Of a stretch of 9,995 nt of DNA, positions 1 to 6,541 are shown one piece after another. Positions within the stretch are counted from its first letter, which is position 1. Each line of letters opens with the position of its first letter. Position numbers and translations under genes: made by a program. This DNA is from Pseudomonadota bacterium (GTDB lineage Bacteria > Myxococcota > Myxococcia > Myxococcales > Anaeromyxobacteraceae). Below the pieces are notes generated by a model, which did no database searches, had not been told where the DNA came from, and saw only the letters and a list, made by a program, of their open reading frames with translations. The stretch spans positions 1-9,995 of the forward strand of contig JAEYOU010000218.1 in assembly GCA_023411405.1 (NCBI GenBank). The letters run 5' to 3'.

Positions 1-2
1 CC

Positions 3-71
3 CCGGTGGAGCCCGCGCCGTCGCCTCCGCCCGCGGCCGGCGGCGGTCTCCCGGGGCCGAAGCCGTCATGA
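3..71 (+). CDS. C-terminal tail of an upstream protein, probably TatA/TatB type (partial)
   Basis: An open frame enters from the left edge and ends at TGA 69-71. That stop overlaps the tatC start in an ATGA junction. The visible 22 residues are rich in Pro, Ala and Gly and end in PGPKPS. TatB and TatA proteins often carry a disordered Pro/Ala-rich tail and commonly precede tatC. The position, the overlap and the composition therefore all suggest this is the Tat subunit that partners TatC. No membrane helix or amphipathic helix lies inside the window, so the identity is inferred from context only. Confidence 0.55.
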   Translation, partial: PVEPAPSPPPAAGGGLPGPKPS

Positions 72-865
72 CGAGCTCCGTGCCCAGGCTCCCGCCCGGC
101 TCGCCGGAGCCGGAGAACGAGGTCCGGCTCACCTTCGTCGAGCACCTCCGCGAGCTGCGCGTGCGGCTCCTGCACGCGCTCTACGGCGTGGGCGCGGGCA
201 TGGCCGTCGCCGGCTGGTTCGTGCCGCGGGTCCGGAGCTGGCTCCTCGCCCCGGTGCTCGCGGCGCTCCCGGAGGGCGATCAGACCATCAAGTTCACCGG
301 CGCGCTCGACCCGTTCATGAACAGCCTGCGCATCATGCTCGTCGGCGGGATCTTCCTCTCGGCGCCGTGGGTGCTGTGGCAGCTCTGGCTGTTCATCGCG
401 CCCGGGCTCTACAAGCGCGAGAAGCGGATGGTCTTCCCGTTCCTGTTCTTCGGGACGCTGCTCTTCTACGCGGGCGCCGCGTTCTGCTACTGGGTGGTCA
501 TGCCGCAGGCGTTCCCGGCGATGCTCTCCTTCGCCGCGGATCCGATCCTCCAGCCCATGCTGACGCTCGACGCGCAGTACTCGCTCGTGCTCGGCATGCT
601 CCTCGGCTTCGGCGTCGTCTTCGAGCTGCCGGTGGTGATCGCCTTCCTGGCGATGGTCGGCCTGGTCACCCCGCGGTTCCTGACCAGGTACCGCCGCCAC
701 GCGATCATCGCGAACGTGGCCCTCGCCTCGATCATCACGCCCACGGGCGACCCCATCAACCTCGCCATCATGGCCGTCCCGATGATCGTCTTCTACGAGA
801 TCGGGATCCTGCTCGCCCGCATCCTCGGGAAGAAGCCGGCGCGGGCGGCGACGGGTGCCTCATGA
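68..865 (+). CDS. tatC: Sec-independent (twin-arginine) protein translocase subunit TatC
   Basis: TatC is the polytopic inner-membrane core of the Tat system. With TatB it recognises twin-arginine signal peptides and exports folded proteins. The 265-residue product has the family's N-terminal cytoplasmic signature at residues 23-33 (FVEHLRELRVR), preceded by a ~20-residue Pro-rich extension. About six hydrophobic segments follow, near residues 35-52, 88-110, 122-146, 171-196, 211-223 and 231-252. Other family marks are the block around FIAPGLYKREKR (109-120), the membrane glutamate in FELP (186) and ITPTGDP (223-229). The length is normal for the family. The start overlaps the stop of the upstream gene (ATGA at 68-71) and the stop overlaps the next start (ATGA at 862-865), so translational coupling is likely. 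No strong Shine-Dalgarno precedes it, which fits coupling. The identification is secure. Confidence 0.97.
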   Translation: MTSSVPRLPPGSPEPENEVRLTFVEHLRELRVRLLHALYGVGAGMAVAGWFVPRVRSWLLAPVLAALPEGDQTIKFTGALDPFMNSLRIMLVGGIFLSAPWVLWQLWLFIAPGLYKREKRMVFPFLFFGTLLFYAGAAFCYWVVMPQAFPAMLSFAADPILQPMLTLDAQYSLVLGMLLGFGVVFELPVVIAFLAMVGLVTPRFLTRYRRHAIIANVALASIITPTGDPINLAIMAVPMIVFYEIGILLARILGKKPARAATGAS

Positions 866-1059
866 CGCTCACGATCGTCGCGATCCTCCTCGCGAGCATG
901 ATCCTGATGCGCAACCTGCCGCGCGCGCTCCAGGCGCTCCGGCGCCCCCGCCAGGGCGGTACGGGCGGGGTGGTCGCGATCGTGAACGTGCTGCTCGCGT
1001 TCGCCATCCTGGTCACGGCCCTCGTCCAGAGCCTCGCCGGGGCAGGACTCGGGCGCTGA
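862..1059 (+). CDS. Small protein with two membrane helices, coupled to tatC (unknown function)
   Basis: This 65-residue product starts at the ATG that overlaps the tatC stop (ATGA, 862-865). Two hydrophobic stretches (about residues 2-16 and 36-58) flank a strongly basic loop (RNLPRALQALRRPRQ, 17-31). Under the positive-inside rule this predicts a helical hairpin with a cytoplasmic loop. Codon use shows the same strong G/C third-position bias as tatC. I recognise no family. Its size and hairpin form do not match TatA/TatB, which have one helix followed by an amphipathic helix. The overlap implies co-translation with TatC, so a role in the Tat complex or the same membrane patch is possible, but that is inference. 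Simple operon packing would look the same. Confidence 0.8.
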   Translation: MTLTIVAILLASMILMRNLPRALQALRRPRQGGTGGVVAIVNVLLAFAILVTALVQSLAGAGLGR

Positions 1060-1095
1060 TCGAGATTACCTTCTCCGGCGGAAAGGGACCCCCTG

Positions 1096-1854
1096 ATGTA
1101 TCGCCCGCGGCGGACGCGTGACCTCGGCAGCTCCTTCACCTTCGGCGGGCGGATCCCCGCGGCCGTCGGGCTCCTCCTGGTGCTCATGCTGCTCGCGACG
1201 ATCGTCGCGTGGCTGGGCAGCGGCGCGTGGGCGCCGCTGGTCCCGGGCACGCTGGTCGGGGGGCAGTGGTGGCGGCTCGTCACCTATCCGCTCGTGCAGC
1301 CGGCCCCGTTGAGCCTCCTCTTCGGAGGGCTGGTCGTCTGGTTCTTCGGGCCGACCCTGGCGTACGACTGGGGCGAGCGCCGCTTCCTCGCGCGGGTGCT
1401 CCTCATCACGGTCGGTGCGGCCCTCGTGACGCTGCTCCTCGCGGCGGTGCTCCGGAAGGACTTCGCGTACGTCGGGATCTGGGCCCTCGTCGATGGGCTC
1501 ATCTTCTCCTGGGCGCTCCGGTACCCGAACCAGCAGATCCTGATCTACTTCGTCATCCCGGTCACGGGCCGCGTGATGGGGATCATCACGCTCGCCGTGA
1601 ACGCCCTCTACCTCCTGTTCGCCGTCTCACGCCCCGGCCCGGCGGGCGGGCTCGCCGGCCTGGTGCAGTTCACGCCGCCGCTCGCCGCCCTGGGCATCGC
1701 GTACGCGCTCGAGCGCGGGCGGTTCGCGCTCCCGCTCCGGCGCTGGCGGCTCGGCCTGCGCGAGTGGCGCCTCGAGCGGCAGCTGCGGCGCCGCTCCCGC
1801 CACCTGCAGGTGGTCGGCAAGAACGGCACGCGCGGGAAGCAGTGGATGAACTGA
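1096..1854 (+). CDS. Rhomboid-fold multi-pass membrane protein, probably without protease activity
   Basis: The 252-residue product has about six hydrophobic segments (near 21-42, 72-90, 101-119, 125-142, 147-175 and 185-206) and a basic cytoplasmic tail (207-252). WWRLVTYPLVQ (58-68) matches the WR loop before helix 2 of rhomboids, and the following FFGPTLAYDWGERRFL keeps the family's G-x-x-L-E/W-G-x-x-R/K pattern. The catalytic GxSG is not present: the matching stretch reads YVGIWALVDG (125-134). The usual helix-2 His is replaced by Gln68, and the region around residues 185-189 (GLAGL) lacks the helix-6 His. It is therefore probably a pseudoprotease or a TMEM115/DUF1751-like relative. The start has a purine-rich site, AAAGGGA at 1082-1088. 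It lies 36 bases after the previous gene, probably in the same transcript. The fold is moderately sure; the inactivity is inferred. Confidence 0.8.
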   Translation: MYRPRRTRDLGSSFTFGGRIPAAVGLLLVLMLLATIVAWLGSGAWAPLVPGTLVGGQWWRLVTYPLVQPAPLSLLFGGLVVWFFGPTLAYDWGERRFLARVLLITVGAALVTLLLAAVLRKDFAYVGIWALVDGLIFSWALRYPNQQILIYFVIPVTGRVMGIITLAVNALYLLFAVSRPGPAGGLAGLVQFTPPLAALGIAYALERGRFALPLRRWRLGLREWRLERQLRRRSRHLQVVGKNGTRGKQWMN

Positions 1855-1877
1855 TCGAACGCGGGCTGCGCCCCTCC

Positions 1878-1896
1878 CCCCGCGTTGCGCGCGGGG
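1878..1896. terminator. GC hairpin between convergent genes
   Basis: CCCCGCG (1878-1884) and CGCGGGG (1890-1896) form a perfect 7-bp stem with a 5-base loop. It lies in the 57-base gap between the rhomboid-like gene and the convergent repeat protein. Position and stability suit a bidirectional terminator. There is no T tract on either side, so classical intrinsic termination is not assured. Confidence 0.35.
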
Positions 1897-1911
1897 CCGC
1901 CGCCCCGCCGG

Positions 1912-4056
1912 TCAGCTCACCGCCACCTGCTTCACCGCGGCCTGGTAGACCCAGATCCGCCCCGTGCTCGTGCGGGCGTCCGCCGGGATCATGTAGAAGC
2001 CGAAGGCGCCCTCGCGGTAGTCCGGGCTGAACCCTGCCACCTGGCGGCCGTCCCGGAAGGTCACGCGCACGCGGCTGCCGTGCGGCGCGGCGGGCTGCTC
2101 GCCCGGCGCCAGCATGAAGAAGATCGCCTTCACGTTGGCCGTCGCGACCGCCTCGGCCGGCCCTCCCTGGGTGGCCGCGAGGTCGAGCTCCGCCGCCGCC
2201 AGGTCCGCGTTCTCGATGAAGCCGCGCTTCACCTGCCCCTCGAGCGTGTGGACCACGACGCGGTGGGCGCCGTGCACGTAGAAGTCCTCGGCCGGGACGC
2301 CCGGATCGAGGACCTCCGGCTCCGGCGCGTCGACGACGTCGACGGGCAGCTCCGCCTCGGCGGCGAGGGGCGCGGCCGGCTCCGGCGCTTCCCCGGGCGG
2401 CACCTCGTACGCCGCAGGATCGTACGCGGCAGGTTCCTGGGCAGGCTCGGCCGCGGCGGTCGCGAAGAGCCCGGCATCGTACGGCGCCGGCGCGTCCGGG
2501 GGCGCCGCCTCCTCGACGGGCTCCACCACGTCGGCCGGGACCTCCTCGATGAGGGCATCGCCGTCGAGCGTGGGGAGCTCCTCCTCCGGCAGCTCCGACT
2601 CGTGCGCGTTCGGCGCGGCGAGGTCGAACCCAGCGGTCTCCGGCGCCGCGGAGGGCTCGGCGTGCAGGGCGAGGGCGCTCGCGTCCGCCGCGAGGTCGAT
2701 CGCCTCGTGCGCGGGGTGCGCCGGCGAGTTCCCGGGGCTCCCTGCCCAGGAGAGATCGCCGGCGTCGTCGCCGTCGGTCAGCTCGGGCGCCGAGAAGTCG
2801 AGCGCCGCGGACGGCGGATCCGGCGGCGCCGCCGGGTACGGGTCGTCTGCAGGGAGATCCTGGTCCGGCGCCGGGGCGTCCCAGGCCGTGGGCTCCGCCG
2901 CGGCGGCGGGCGCGGAAGCCCACTCCGGCGCAGCCGCGTCGGCGCTGGCGTCGAAGGAGCCGCCGGACGCGAGCGCGAACCCCTGGTCGATCGCGCCGGG
3001 CTCGGGCTGCCACCCTGGCGCCTCGCTCGAGGCCATCGCCTCCGCAGCGTGGAAGTCGGTCACTGCCGCGAGGTCGGCCTCACCGGCGACCTCCATCGGC
3101 TCTGCCGCGGCCTCCGGATCGCCGAAGGTCTGGGCCATCTCCGGTCCGACCCGCGCCTCGGCCGCAGGATCGAACGGGAGGAGCGCCTCGAGCTCCGGAC
3201 CCGGGGCCGCGGCCGGATCGGCCGTGTCGTCGTAGCTGCCGAAGTCGATCGGCCCCGGAGGTGGTGGAAGCGGCTCCTCGCTCGGGGCCGGCGTCGCGCC
3301 CGGATCGCCGAACTGCGCATCCCAGGACGCGTTGTCGTACTCGCCGCCGGCGGCGGGAGCCCACGCGGGCGCGTCGGCCTGCGTCGCCTCCGTGCCGTCC
3401 GGTGCGACGTCGCCCCAGTCCGGATGCGGTCCGGGCGCCGCTGCGTTTGGGTCGTTCGGGTCGAACGCAGCGGCGGCGTTCGGGTCCCACGCAGCGGCGG
3501 CGTTCGGGTCGAACGCAGCGGCGGCGTTGGGGTCGTACGCGGCGGCGTTGGGGTCGTACGCAGCGGCGTTGGGGTCGTACGCAGCGGCAGCGTTGGGGTC
3601 GTACGCAGCGGCGGCGTTGGGGTCGTACGCAGCCGCGTTGGGATCCCACGCAGCATTGGGGTCGTACGCACCCTCCTGTGCCAGCGATCCGGGATCGAAC
3701 AGCCCTTCGGCGGCCTGCGCCTGCTCATCCCCGGCGGGCGCGTAGGGCTGCTCCTCGTACGCCGCGTGGGCTGGCTGCTCCTCCGCGGGCGGCTCGATCT
3801 CGCCGATGGGCTCGGGCGAAGGCTCGGGCGCCGGCGGCGGCCGGTTCCGGAGGCCCGCGGGCAGGAGCGACTCGCGCAAGCGTGCTGCGGCGGCCGAGAC
3901 GTCGAACCCAGGCTTCGATGCTGCCGCGCTCGTCTCCCCGCCCACGAGGTCGCGCAGCTCGCCGTACCGGATCTCCTCGTCGGCCGTGAGCCCCTGGGTC
4001 TGCCGCTTCTGGTCGAGGAAGCGGAACTCCTTCATCACGCTGCGCGGATCGGGCAT
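1912..4056 (-). CDS. Large acidic Ala/Pro-rich protein with Asp-Pro-Asn-Ala tandem repeats and a C-terminal DUF6982-like domain
   Basis: The 714-residue product has three parts. Residues 1-45 form a charged helical head (FRFLDQKRQTQGLTADEEIR then YGELRDLVGG), a type I recall at the N-terminus of myxobacterial regulatory proteins, often PilZ ones. Residues ~46-586 are low-complexity, rich in Ala, Pro, Asp and Glu and almost free of Lys/Arg, so probably disordered. Eleven DPN units lie at 131-207. Residues ~594-714 form a compact domain of alternating hydrophobics: HRVVVHTLEGQVKRGF, VKAIFFM, GSRVRVTFRDG, then GFYMIPAD and RIWVYQAAVKQV. It resembles DUF6982 from memory, and no function is known to me. 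There is no signal peptide or membrane segment, so it is probably cytoplasmic. It converges on the rhomboid-like gene and diverges from ygiQ. The start ATG has only a weak ribosome site; the promoter at 4097-4125 supports it. A scaffold or regulator role is a guess. Confidence 0.88.
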   Translation of the reverse strand: MPDPRSVMKEFRFLDQKRQTQGLTADEEIRYGELRDLVGGETSAAASKPGFDVSAAAARLRESLLPAGLRNRPPPAPEPSPEPIGEIEPPAEEQPAHAAYEEQPYAPAGDEQAQAAEGLFDPGSLAQEGAYDPNAAWDPNAAAYDPNAAAAYDPNAAAAYDPNAAAYDPNAAAYDPNAAAAFDPNAAAAWDPNAAAAFDPNDPNAAAPGPHPDWGDVAPDGTEATQADAPAWAPAAGGEYDNASWDAQFGDPGATPAPSEEPLPPPPGPIDFGSYDDTADPAAAPGPELEALLPFDPAAEARVGPEMAQTFGDPEAAAEPMEVAGEADLAAVTDFHAAEAMASSEAPGWQPEPGAIDQGFALASGGSFDASADAAAPEWASAPAAAAEPTAWDAPAPDQDLPADDPYPAAPPDPPSAALDFSAPELTDGDDAGDLSWAGSPGNSPAHPAHEAIDLAADASALALHAEPSAAPETAGFDLAAPNAHESELPEEELPTLDGDALIEEVPADVVEPVEEAAPPDAPAPYDAGLFATAAAEPAQEPAAYDPAAYEVPPGEAPEPAAPLAAEAELPVDVVDAPEPEVLDPGVPAEDFYVHGAHRVVVHTLEGQVKRGFIENADLAAAELDLAATQGGPAEAVATANVKAIFFMLAPGEQPAAPHGSRVRVTFRDGRQVAGFSPDYREGAFGFYMIPADARTSTGRIWVYQAAVKQVAVS
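3436..3666 (-). repeat. In-frame tandem repeat coding (Y/W/F)DPNAAA(A), 11 DPN copies
   Basis: Codons 131-207 of the large minus-strand protein repeat an aromatic residue (Tyr six times, Phe twice, Trp twice), Asp-Pro-Asn, and two to four Ala. Most units are 7 or 8 residues (21 or 24 bases). On the plus strand the core reads GTTGGGGTCGTACGCAGCGG and is nearly identical between neighbouring units. The outer units at 3445-3530 differ more (GTTCGGGTC). The 3-base length steps in the Ala run and the DNA identity point to expansion by slippage or unequal crossing-over. The repeat stays strictly in frame, so it is under selection as protein. Confidence 0.95.
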
Positions 4057-4096
4057 AGACGTTCAAGGTCCCGGGCGCTGGCCCGGCTCCGTCGGG

Positions 4097-4125
4097 ATGA
4101 TACCCCGCGATCCCGGGGTCACCAA
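4097..4125 (-). promoter_or_regulatory. Sigma70-like promoter for the repeat protein, with an inverted repeat in its spacer
   Basis: On the minus strand a -35 box TTGGTG (4125-4120) and a -10 box TATCAT (4102-4097, 5 of 6 to TATAAT) are separated by exactly 17 bases. Predicted transcription starts near 4090, about 34 bases before the ATG at 4056. An inverted repeat ACCCCG/CGGGGT (4102-4107 and 4114-4119) fills the spacer. This suggests an operator, but it could be chance in such GC-rich DNA. Of the 128-base divergent gap, this is the only clear signal. On the ygiQ side I see only a poor match (TTGCGT at 4146, TCTATT at 4171). Confidence 0.5.
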
Positions 4126-4184
4126 AACCGGAGGACGCGGACGGCTTGCGTTCCCGGGCGCCTCCGACCATCTATTCCAGCCCC

Positions 4185-6143
4185 ATGCCTCTCCCCATCC
4201 TCCAGCCGAGGAAGCGCTCCACCGCCCCGCCGGTCCAGGCGTTCCTGCCGACCACCCGCGAGGAGATGAAGGCGCGCGGCTGGGACGAGCTCGACGTGCT
4301 GCTCGTGACGGGCGACGCATACGTGGACCACCCGAGCTTCGGCGCGGCGGTGATCGGGCGCGTCCTCGAGGCGGCGGGATATCGGGTGGGCATCGCCGCG
4401 CAGCCGGACTGGCGGTCGGCGGCCGACGTCGCGGCCATGGGTCGCCCACGGCTCTTCGTGGGGGTCACCGCCGGTGCGATGGACTCGATGGTGAACCACT
4501 ACACCGCCCACAAGCGGCCGCGGTCGGACGACGCCTACACCCCCGGCGGCGCCGCCGGCCGCCGCCCCGATCGCGCGGTGGCGGTCTACGCCCGGCTCGC
4601 CCGCGCCGCGTTCGGCCCGCACACGCCCATCGTCATCGGCGGCATCGAGGCCTCGCTCCGCCGGATCGCGCACTACGACTACTGGGACGACCGCGTGCTC
4701 CCGTCGGTGCTGATCCCGTCGGGCGCCGACCTCCTCGTCTACGGCCAGGGCGAGCGGCCGGTGCTGGAGATCGCCCGCCGCCTCGCCTCGGGTGAGGACA
4801 TCTGCGGCCTCGTGGACGTGCCCGGCACGGCGCTCGCGCTCCCGGACCTCGCCATCGCCGGCCTCGACGCGCGCTCGCGCAAGGTGATCGAGCTGCCGCC
4901 GCTCGAGGAGGTCCTCGTCGACAGGGCGCGGTTCGCCGAGTTCAGCCGCCTCTACCACCTCGAGCACAACGCCGACAACGCGCGCCTCCTCGTCCAGCGC
5001 CACGGGCGCGGCGAGAAGCTCCGGCACGTGCTCGTGAACGAGCCGATGCCGCCCCCCTCGACCGAGGAGCTCGACCGGATCGCCGAGCTCCCGTACGTGC
5101 GCGAGGCGCACCCGCGGTACGGCGCGGCGCACATCCCGGCGCTCGAGCAGATCCGCTGGTCGGTGCAGATCCTCCGCGGCTGCTCGGCCGGCTGCGCGTT
5201 CTGCTGCATCACCGAGCACCAGGGGCGCGAGGTGGCGAGCCGCTCGGAGGCGAGCGTGCTGCGCGAGATCGCGACGCTCGCGAAGAAGGAGAGCTTCAGG
5301 GGGACGATCACCGACGTCGGCGGCGCCACCGCCAACATGTGGCAGATGACCTGCACCGACGAGGAGGCGCACAAGCTCTGCCGCCGCGCCTCGTGCGTCT
5401 TCCCCACGGTGTGCAAGTTCTTCAAGGTCGATCACGCGCCCCTCATCGACCTCTACGCGAAGGCGAAGGCGGTCCCGGGGGTGAAGCACCTCTTCGTCGG
5501 CTCCGGAGTCCGCTACGACCTCGCCCAGGCCGACGAGGAGAACGGCGAGCGGTACCTCAAGACCCTCGTCGCGCACCACGTCTCCGGCCAGCTGAAGGTC
5601 GCGCCCGAGCACGTCTGCGAGCCGGTCCTCAAGGTGATGAAGAAGCCGGCGGTCGACTCCTTCGAGCGGTTCCGGCGCGACTTCCAGCGGTTCACGAAGG
5701 AGGCGGGGAAGGAGCAGTACCTCGTCCCGTACTTCATCTCCTCGCACCCGGGCTCGTCGCTCGAGGAGGCGGTGCAGCTCATGGAGTACCTGCAGCGGAA
5801 CAACTGGAAGCCGCAACAGGTGCAGGACTTCATGCCGACGCCCATGACGCTCGCCTCGGACATCTACTGGTCGGGCTTCCACCCGATGACCGGCAAGGCC
5901 GTGCACGTCACGCGCGACATGCACGAGAAGCGGATGCAGAAGGCGCTGCTCCGCTGGGGCGACCCGGCCAACCGGCCGCTGGTCGAGGAGGCGCTGCGGC
6001 GCACCGGCCGGCTCCGCCCCGGGCAGCCCTCGACTCCGCGTCCGCCTCGCGGACGCTCCGCGCAGGGCGAGCGGACGGGCGAACGGATGGGCATGCGACG
6101 GACGGTGAACGGCCGCGCCACGGCCCGCCGCCGCCCGCGCTGA
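4185..6143 (+). CDS. ygiQ: YgiQ-family (UPF0313) radical SAM protein with an altered C-terminal tail
   Basis: The 652-residue product belongs to the YgiQ/UPF0313 radical SAM family, whose physiological substrate is not established as far as I know. The N-terminal cobalamin-binding-like half begins with FLPTTREEMKARGWDELDVL and has GDAYVDHPSFG. The radical SAM core has RGCSAGCAFC, with cluster-ligand cysteines C333, C337 and C340 (CxxxCxxC). Downstream marks are KVAPEHVCEPVLKVMKKP, FISSHPGSSLEEA, and VQDFMPTPMT near the start of the DUF3362 region. ATG 4185 is chosen over an in-frame TTG at 4146 because homologues begin just before FLPTT. No good Shine-Dalgarno precedes it, so the message may have little or no leader. 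Family similarity stops near residue 608 (LVEEALRRTGR). The last ~44 residues are Arg/Pro-rich and coincide with a palindromic element (6026-6080). The family is certain; the exact start is moderately sure. Confidence 0.95.
   Translation: MPLPILQPRKRSTAPPVQAFLPTTREEMKARGWDELDVLLVTGDAYVDHPSFGAAVIGRVLEAAGYRVGIAAQPDWRSAADVAAMGRPRLFVGVTAGAMDSMVNHYTAHKRPRSDDAYTPGGAAGRRPDRAVAVYARLARAAFGPHTPIVIGGIEASLRRIAHYDYWDDRVLPSVLIPSGADLLVYGQGERPVLEIARRLASGEDICGLVDVPGTALALPDLAIAGLDARSRKVIELPPLEEVLVDRARFAEFSRLYHLEHNADNARLLVQRHGRGEKLRHVLVNEPMPPPSTEELDRIAELPYVREAHPRYGAAHIPALEQIRWSVQILRGCSAGCAFCCITEHQGREVASRSEASVLREIATLAKKESFRGTITDVGGATANMWQMTCTDEEAHKLCRRASCVFPTVCKFFKVDHAPLIDLYAKAKAVPGVKHLFVGSGVRYDLAQADEENGERYLKTLVAHHVSGQLKVAPEHVCEPVLKVMKKPAVDSFERFRRDFQRFTKEAGKEQYLVPYFISSHPGSSLEEAVQLMEYLQRNNWKPQQVQDFMPTPMTLASDIYWSGFHPMTGKAVHVTRDMHEKRMQKALLRWGDPANRPLVEEALRRTGRLRPGQPSTPRPPRGRSAQGERTGERMGMRRTVNGRATARRRPR
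6026..6080. repeat. REP-like palindromic element inside the 3' end of ygiQ
   Basis: The core is a perfect 8-bp stem, GCGTCCGC (6038-6045) and GCGGACGC (6049-6056), around a 3-base loop. An outer 5-bp stem pairs GCCCT (6026-6030) with AGGGC (6064-6068). The flanks CCCTCGACTCCGC and GCAGGGCGAGCGG match, from memory, the dispersed CCCTTCGACnnnGCTCAGGGCGAACGG-type palindromes common in many proteobacterial genomes, often linked with REP-associated (RAYT) transposases. It lies in frame and encodes the terminal Pro/Arg tail of the YgiQ protein. No second copy is present in this window, so its repeat status is inferred. Confidence 0.6.
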
Positions 6144-6215
6144 CGCGATATCGGCGCCGGCGGAGATCCTCGGCCGCCAGTGAAGATCCAGTTTTCTCCC
6201 CGCGGGCGCGAAATT

Positions 6216-6237
6216 GGATCGACGCGCGGATCGATCC
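6216..6237. promoter_or_regulatory. Inverted repeat (candidate operator) before the 90-residue gene
   Basis: GGATCGA (6216-6222) and TCGATCC (6231-6237) form a perfect 7-bp inverted repeat with an 8-base gap. With one mismatch it extends to 9 bp. It lies in a locally AT-richer stretch of the 107-base gap after ygiQ and ends 13 bases before the GTG start of the next gene. Weak promoter-like hexamers, TTGGAT (6214) and TAGAGA (6238), bracket it with an 18-base spacer. An operator or promoter element is plausible but unproven. Confidence 0.35.
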
Positions 6238-6250
6238 TAGAGATCGCCTC

Positions 6251-6523
6251 GTGTCGAACGTCGTCGATCTCACCCTCGTCTCCCGCGCCCGCCGCGTCCT
6301 CCACCACCTCCTCGAGGAGCGCGGGCTCGGCTTCTTCCTGCTCCCCACCTCGCGCGTCCCGCGCCTCGATCCGCGGCGCATCGCGTGGGTCGTCGAGGCG
6401 GGCCGCCGCGGCGCCAACGCCTTCGCGCAGCGGGACCCGAACGCGCTCTCGCGCACCCGCCGCGTGGTCCGCCGCGAGCTGATCCGGCGGCTGTCGGAGG
6501 CGATGCTGCAGGCGGGCCTCTAG
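6251..6523 (+). CDS. Small Arg-rich hypothetical protein
   Basis: The product has 90 residues from a GTG start. I recognise no family. It has an N-terminal hydrophobic/charged helix (VVDLTLVSRARRVLHHLLEE), a short GLGFFLLP stretch, the segment RLDPRRIAWVVEAGRRGANAF (39-58), and a very basic C-terminal helix ending RRELIRRLSEAMLQAGL. About a fifth of residues are Arg, so it could bind nucleic acid or membrane, but nothing specific shows that. Third codon positions are almost all G or C throughout, which supports real coding. The GTG is chosen because the frame upstream offers no better start and the G/C third-position pattern fades before it. There is no Shine-Dalgarno. If the weak promoter at 6214-6243 is real, the message would be leaderless. 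It follows ygiQ by 107 bases and converges on the DUF1844 gene. Confidence 0.72.
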   Translation: MSNVVDLTLVSRARRVLHHLLEERGLGFFLLPTSRVPRLDPRRIAWVVEAGRRGANAFAQRDPNALSRTRRVVRRELIRRLSEAMLQAGL

Positions 6524-6541
6524 GGCTGCTCAATCCGGAGC

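Noticed and set aside
1670..3013. 447-codon Arg/Gly/Ala-rich minus-strand frame
   Set aside because: It overlaps the rhomboid-like gene antisense and the repeat protein in another frame. It has no motif and matches a frame shadow.
3436..3666. Short tandem DNA repeat as a possible CRISPR array or iteron origin
   Set aside because: The units are 21-24 bases without spacers, strictly in frame and coding. There are no cas or replication genes nearby.
1885..4269. 794-codon open frame on the plus strand opposite the repeat protein
   Set aside because: It is Arg/Gly/Val-rich without domain structure and is explained by high GC. The minus-strand frame has a conserved-looking C-terminal domain, in-frame amino-acid repeats and a promoter.
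4119..5924. 601-codon open frame on the minus strand opposite ygiQ
   Set aside because: It lies antisense to a well-conserved radical SAM gene. Its product is a monotonous Arg/His/Glu/Val/Leu mix, as expected where G/C-ending codons suppress stops on the opposite strand.
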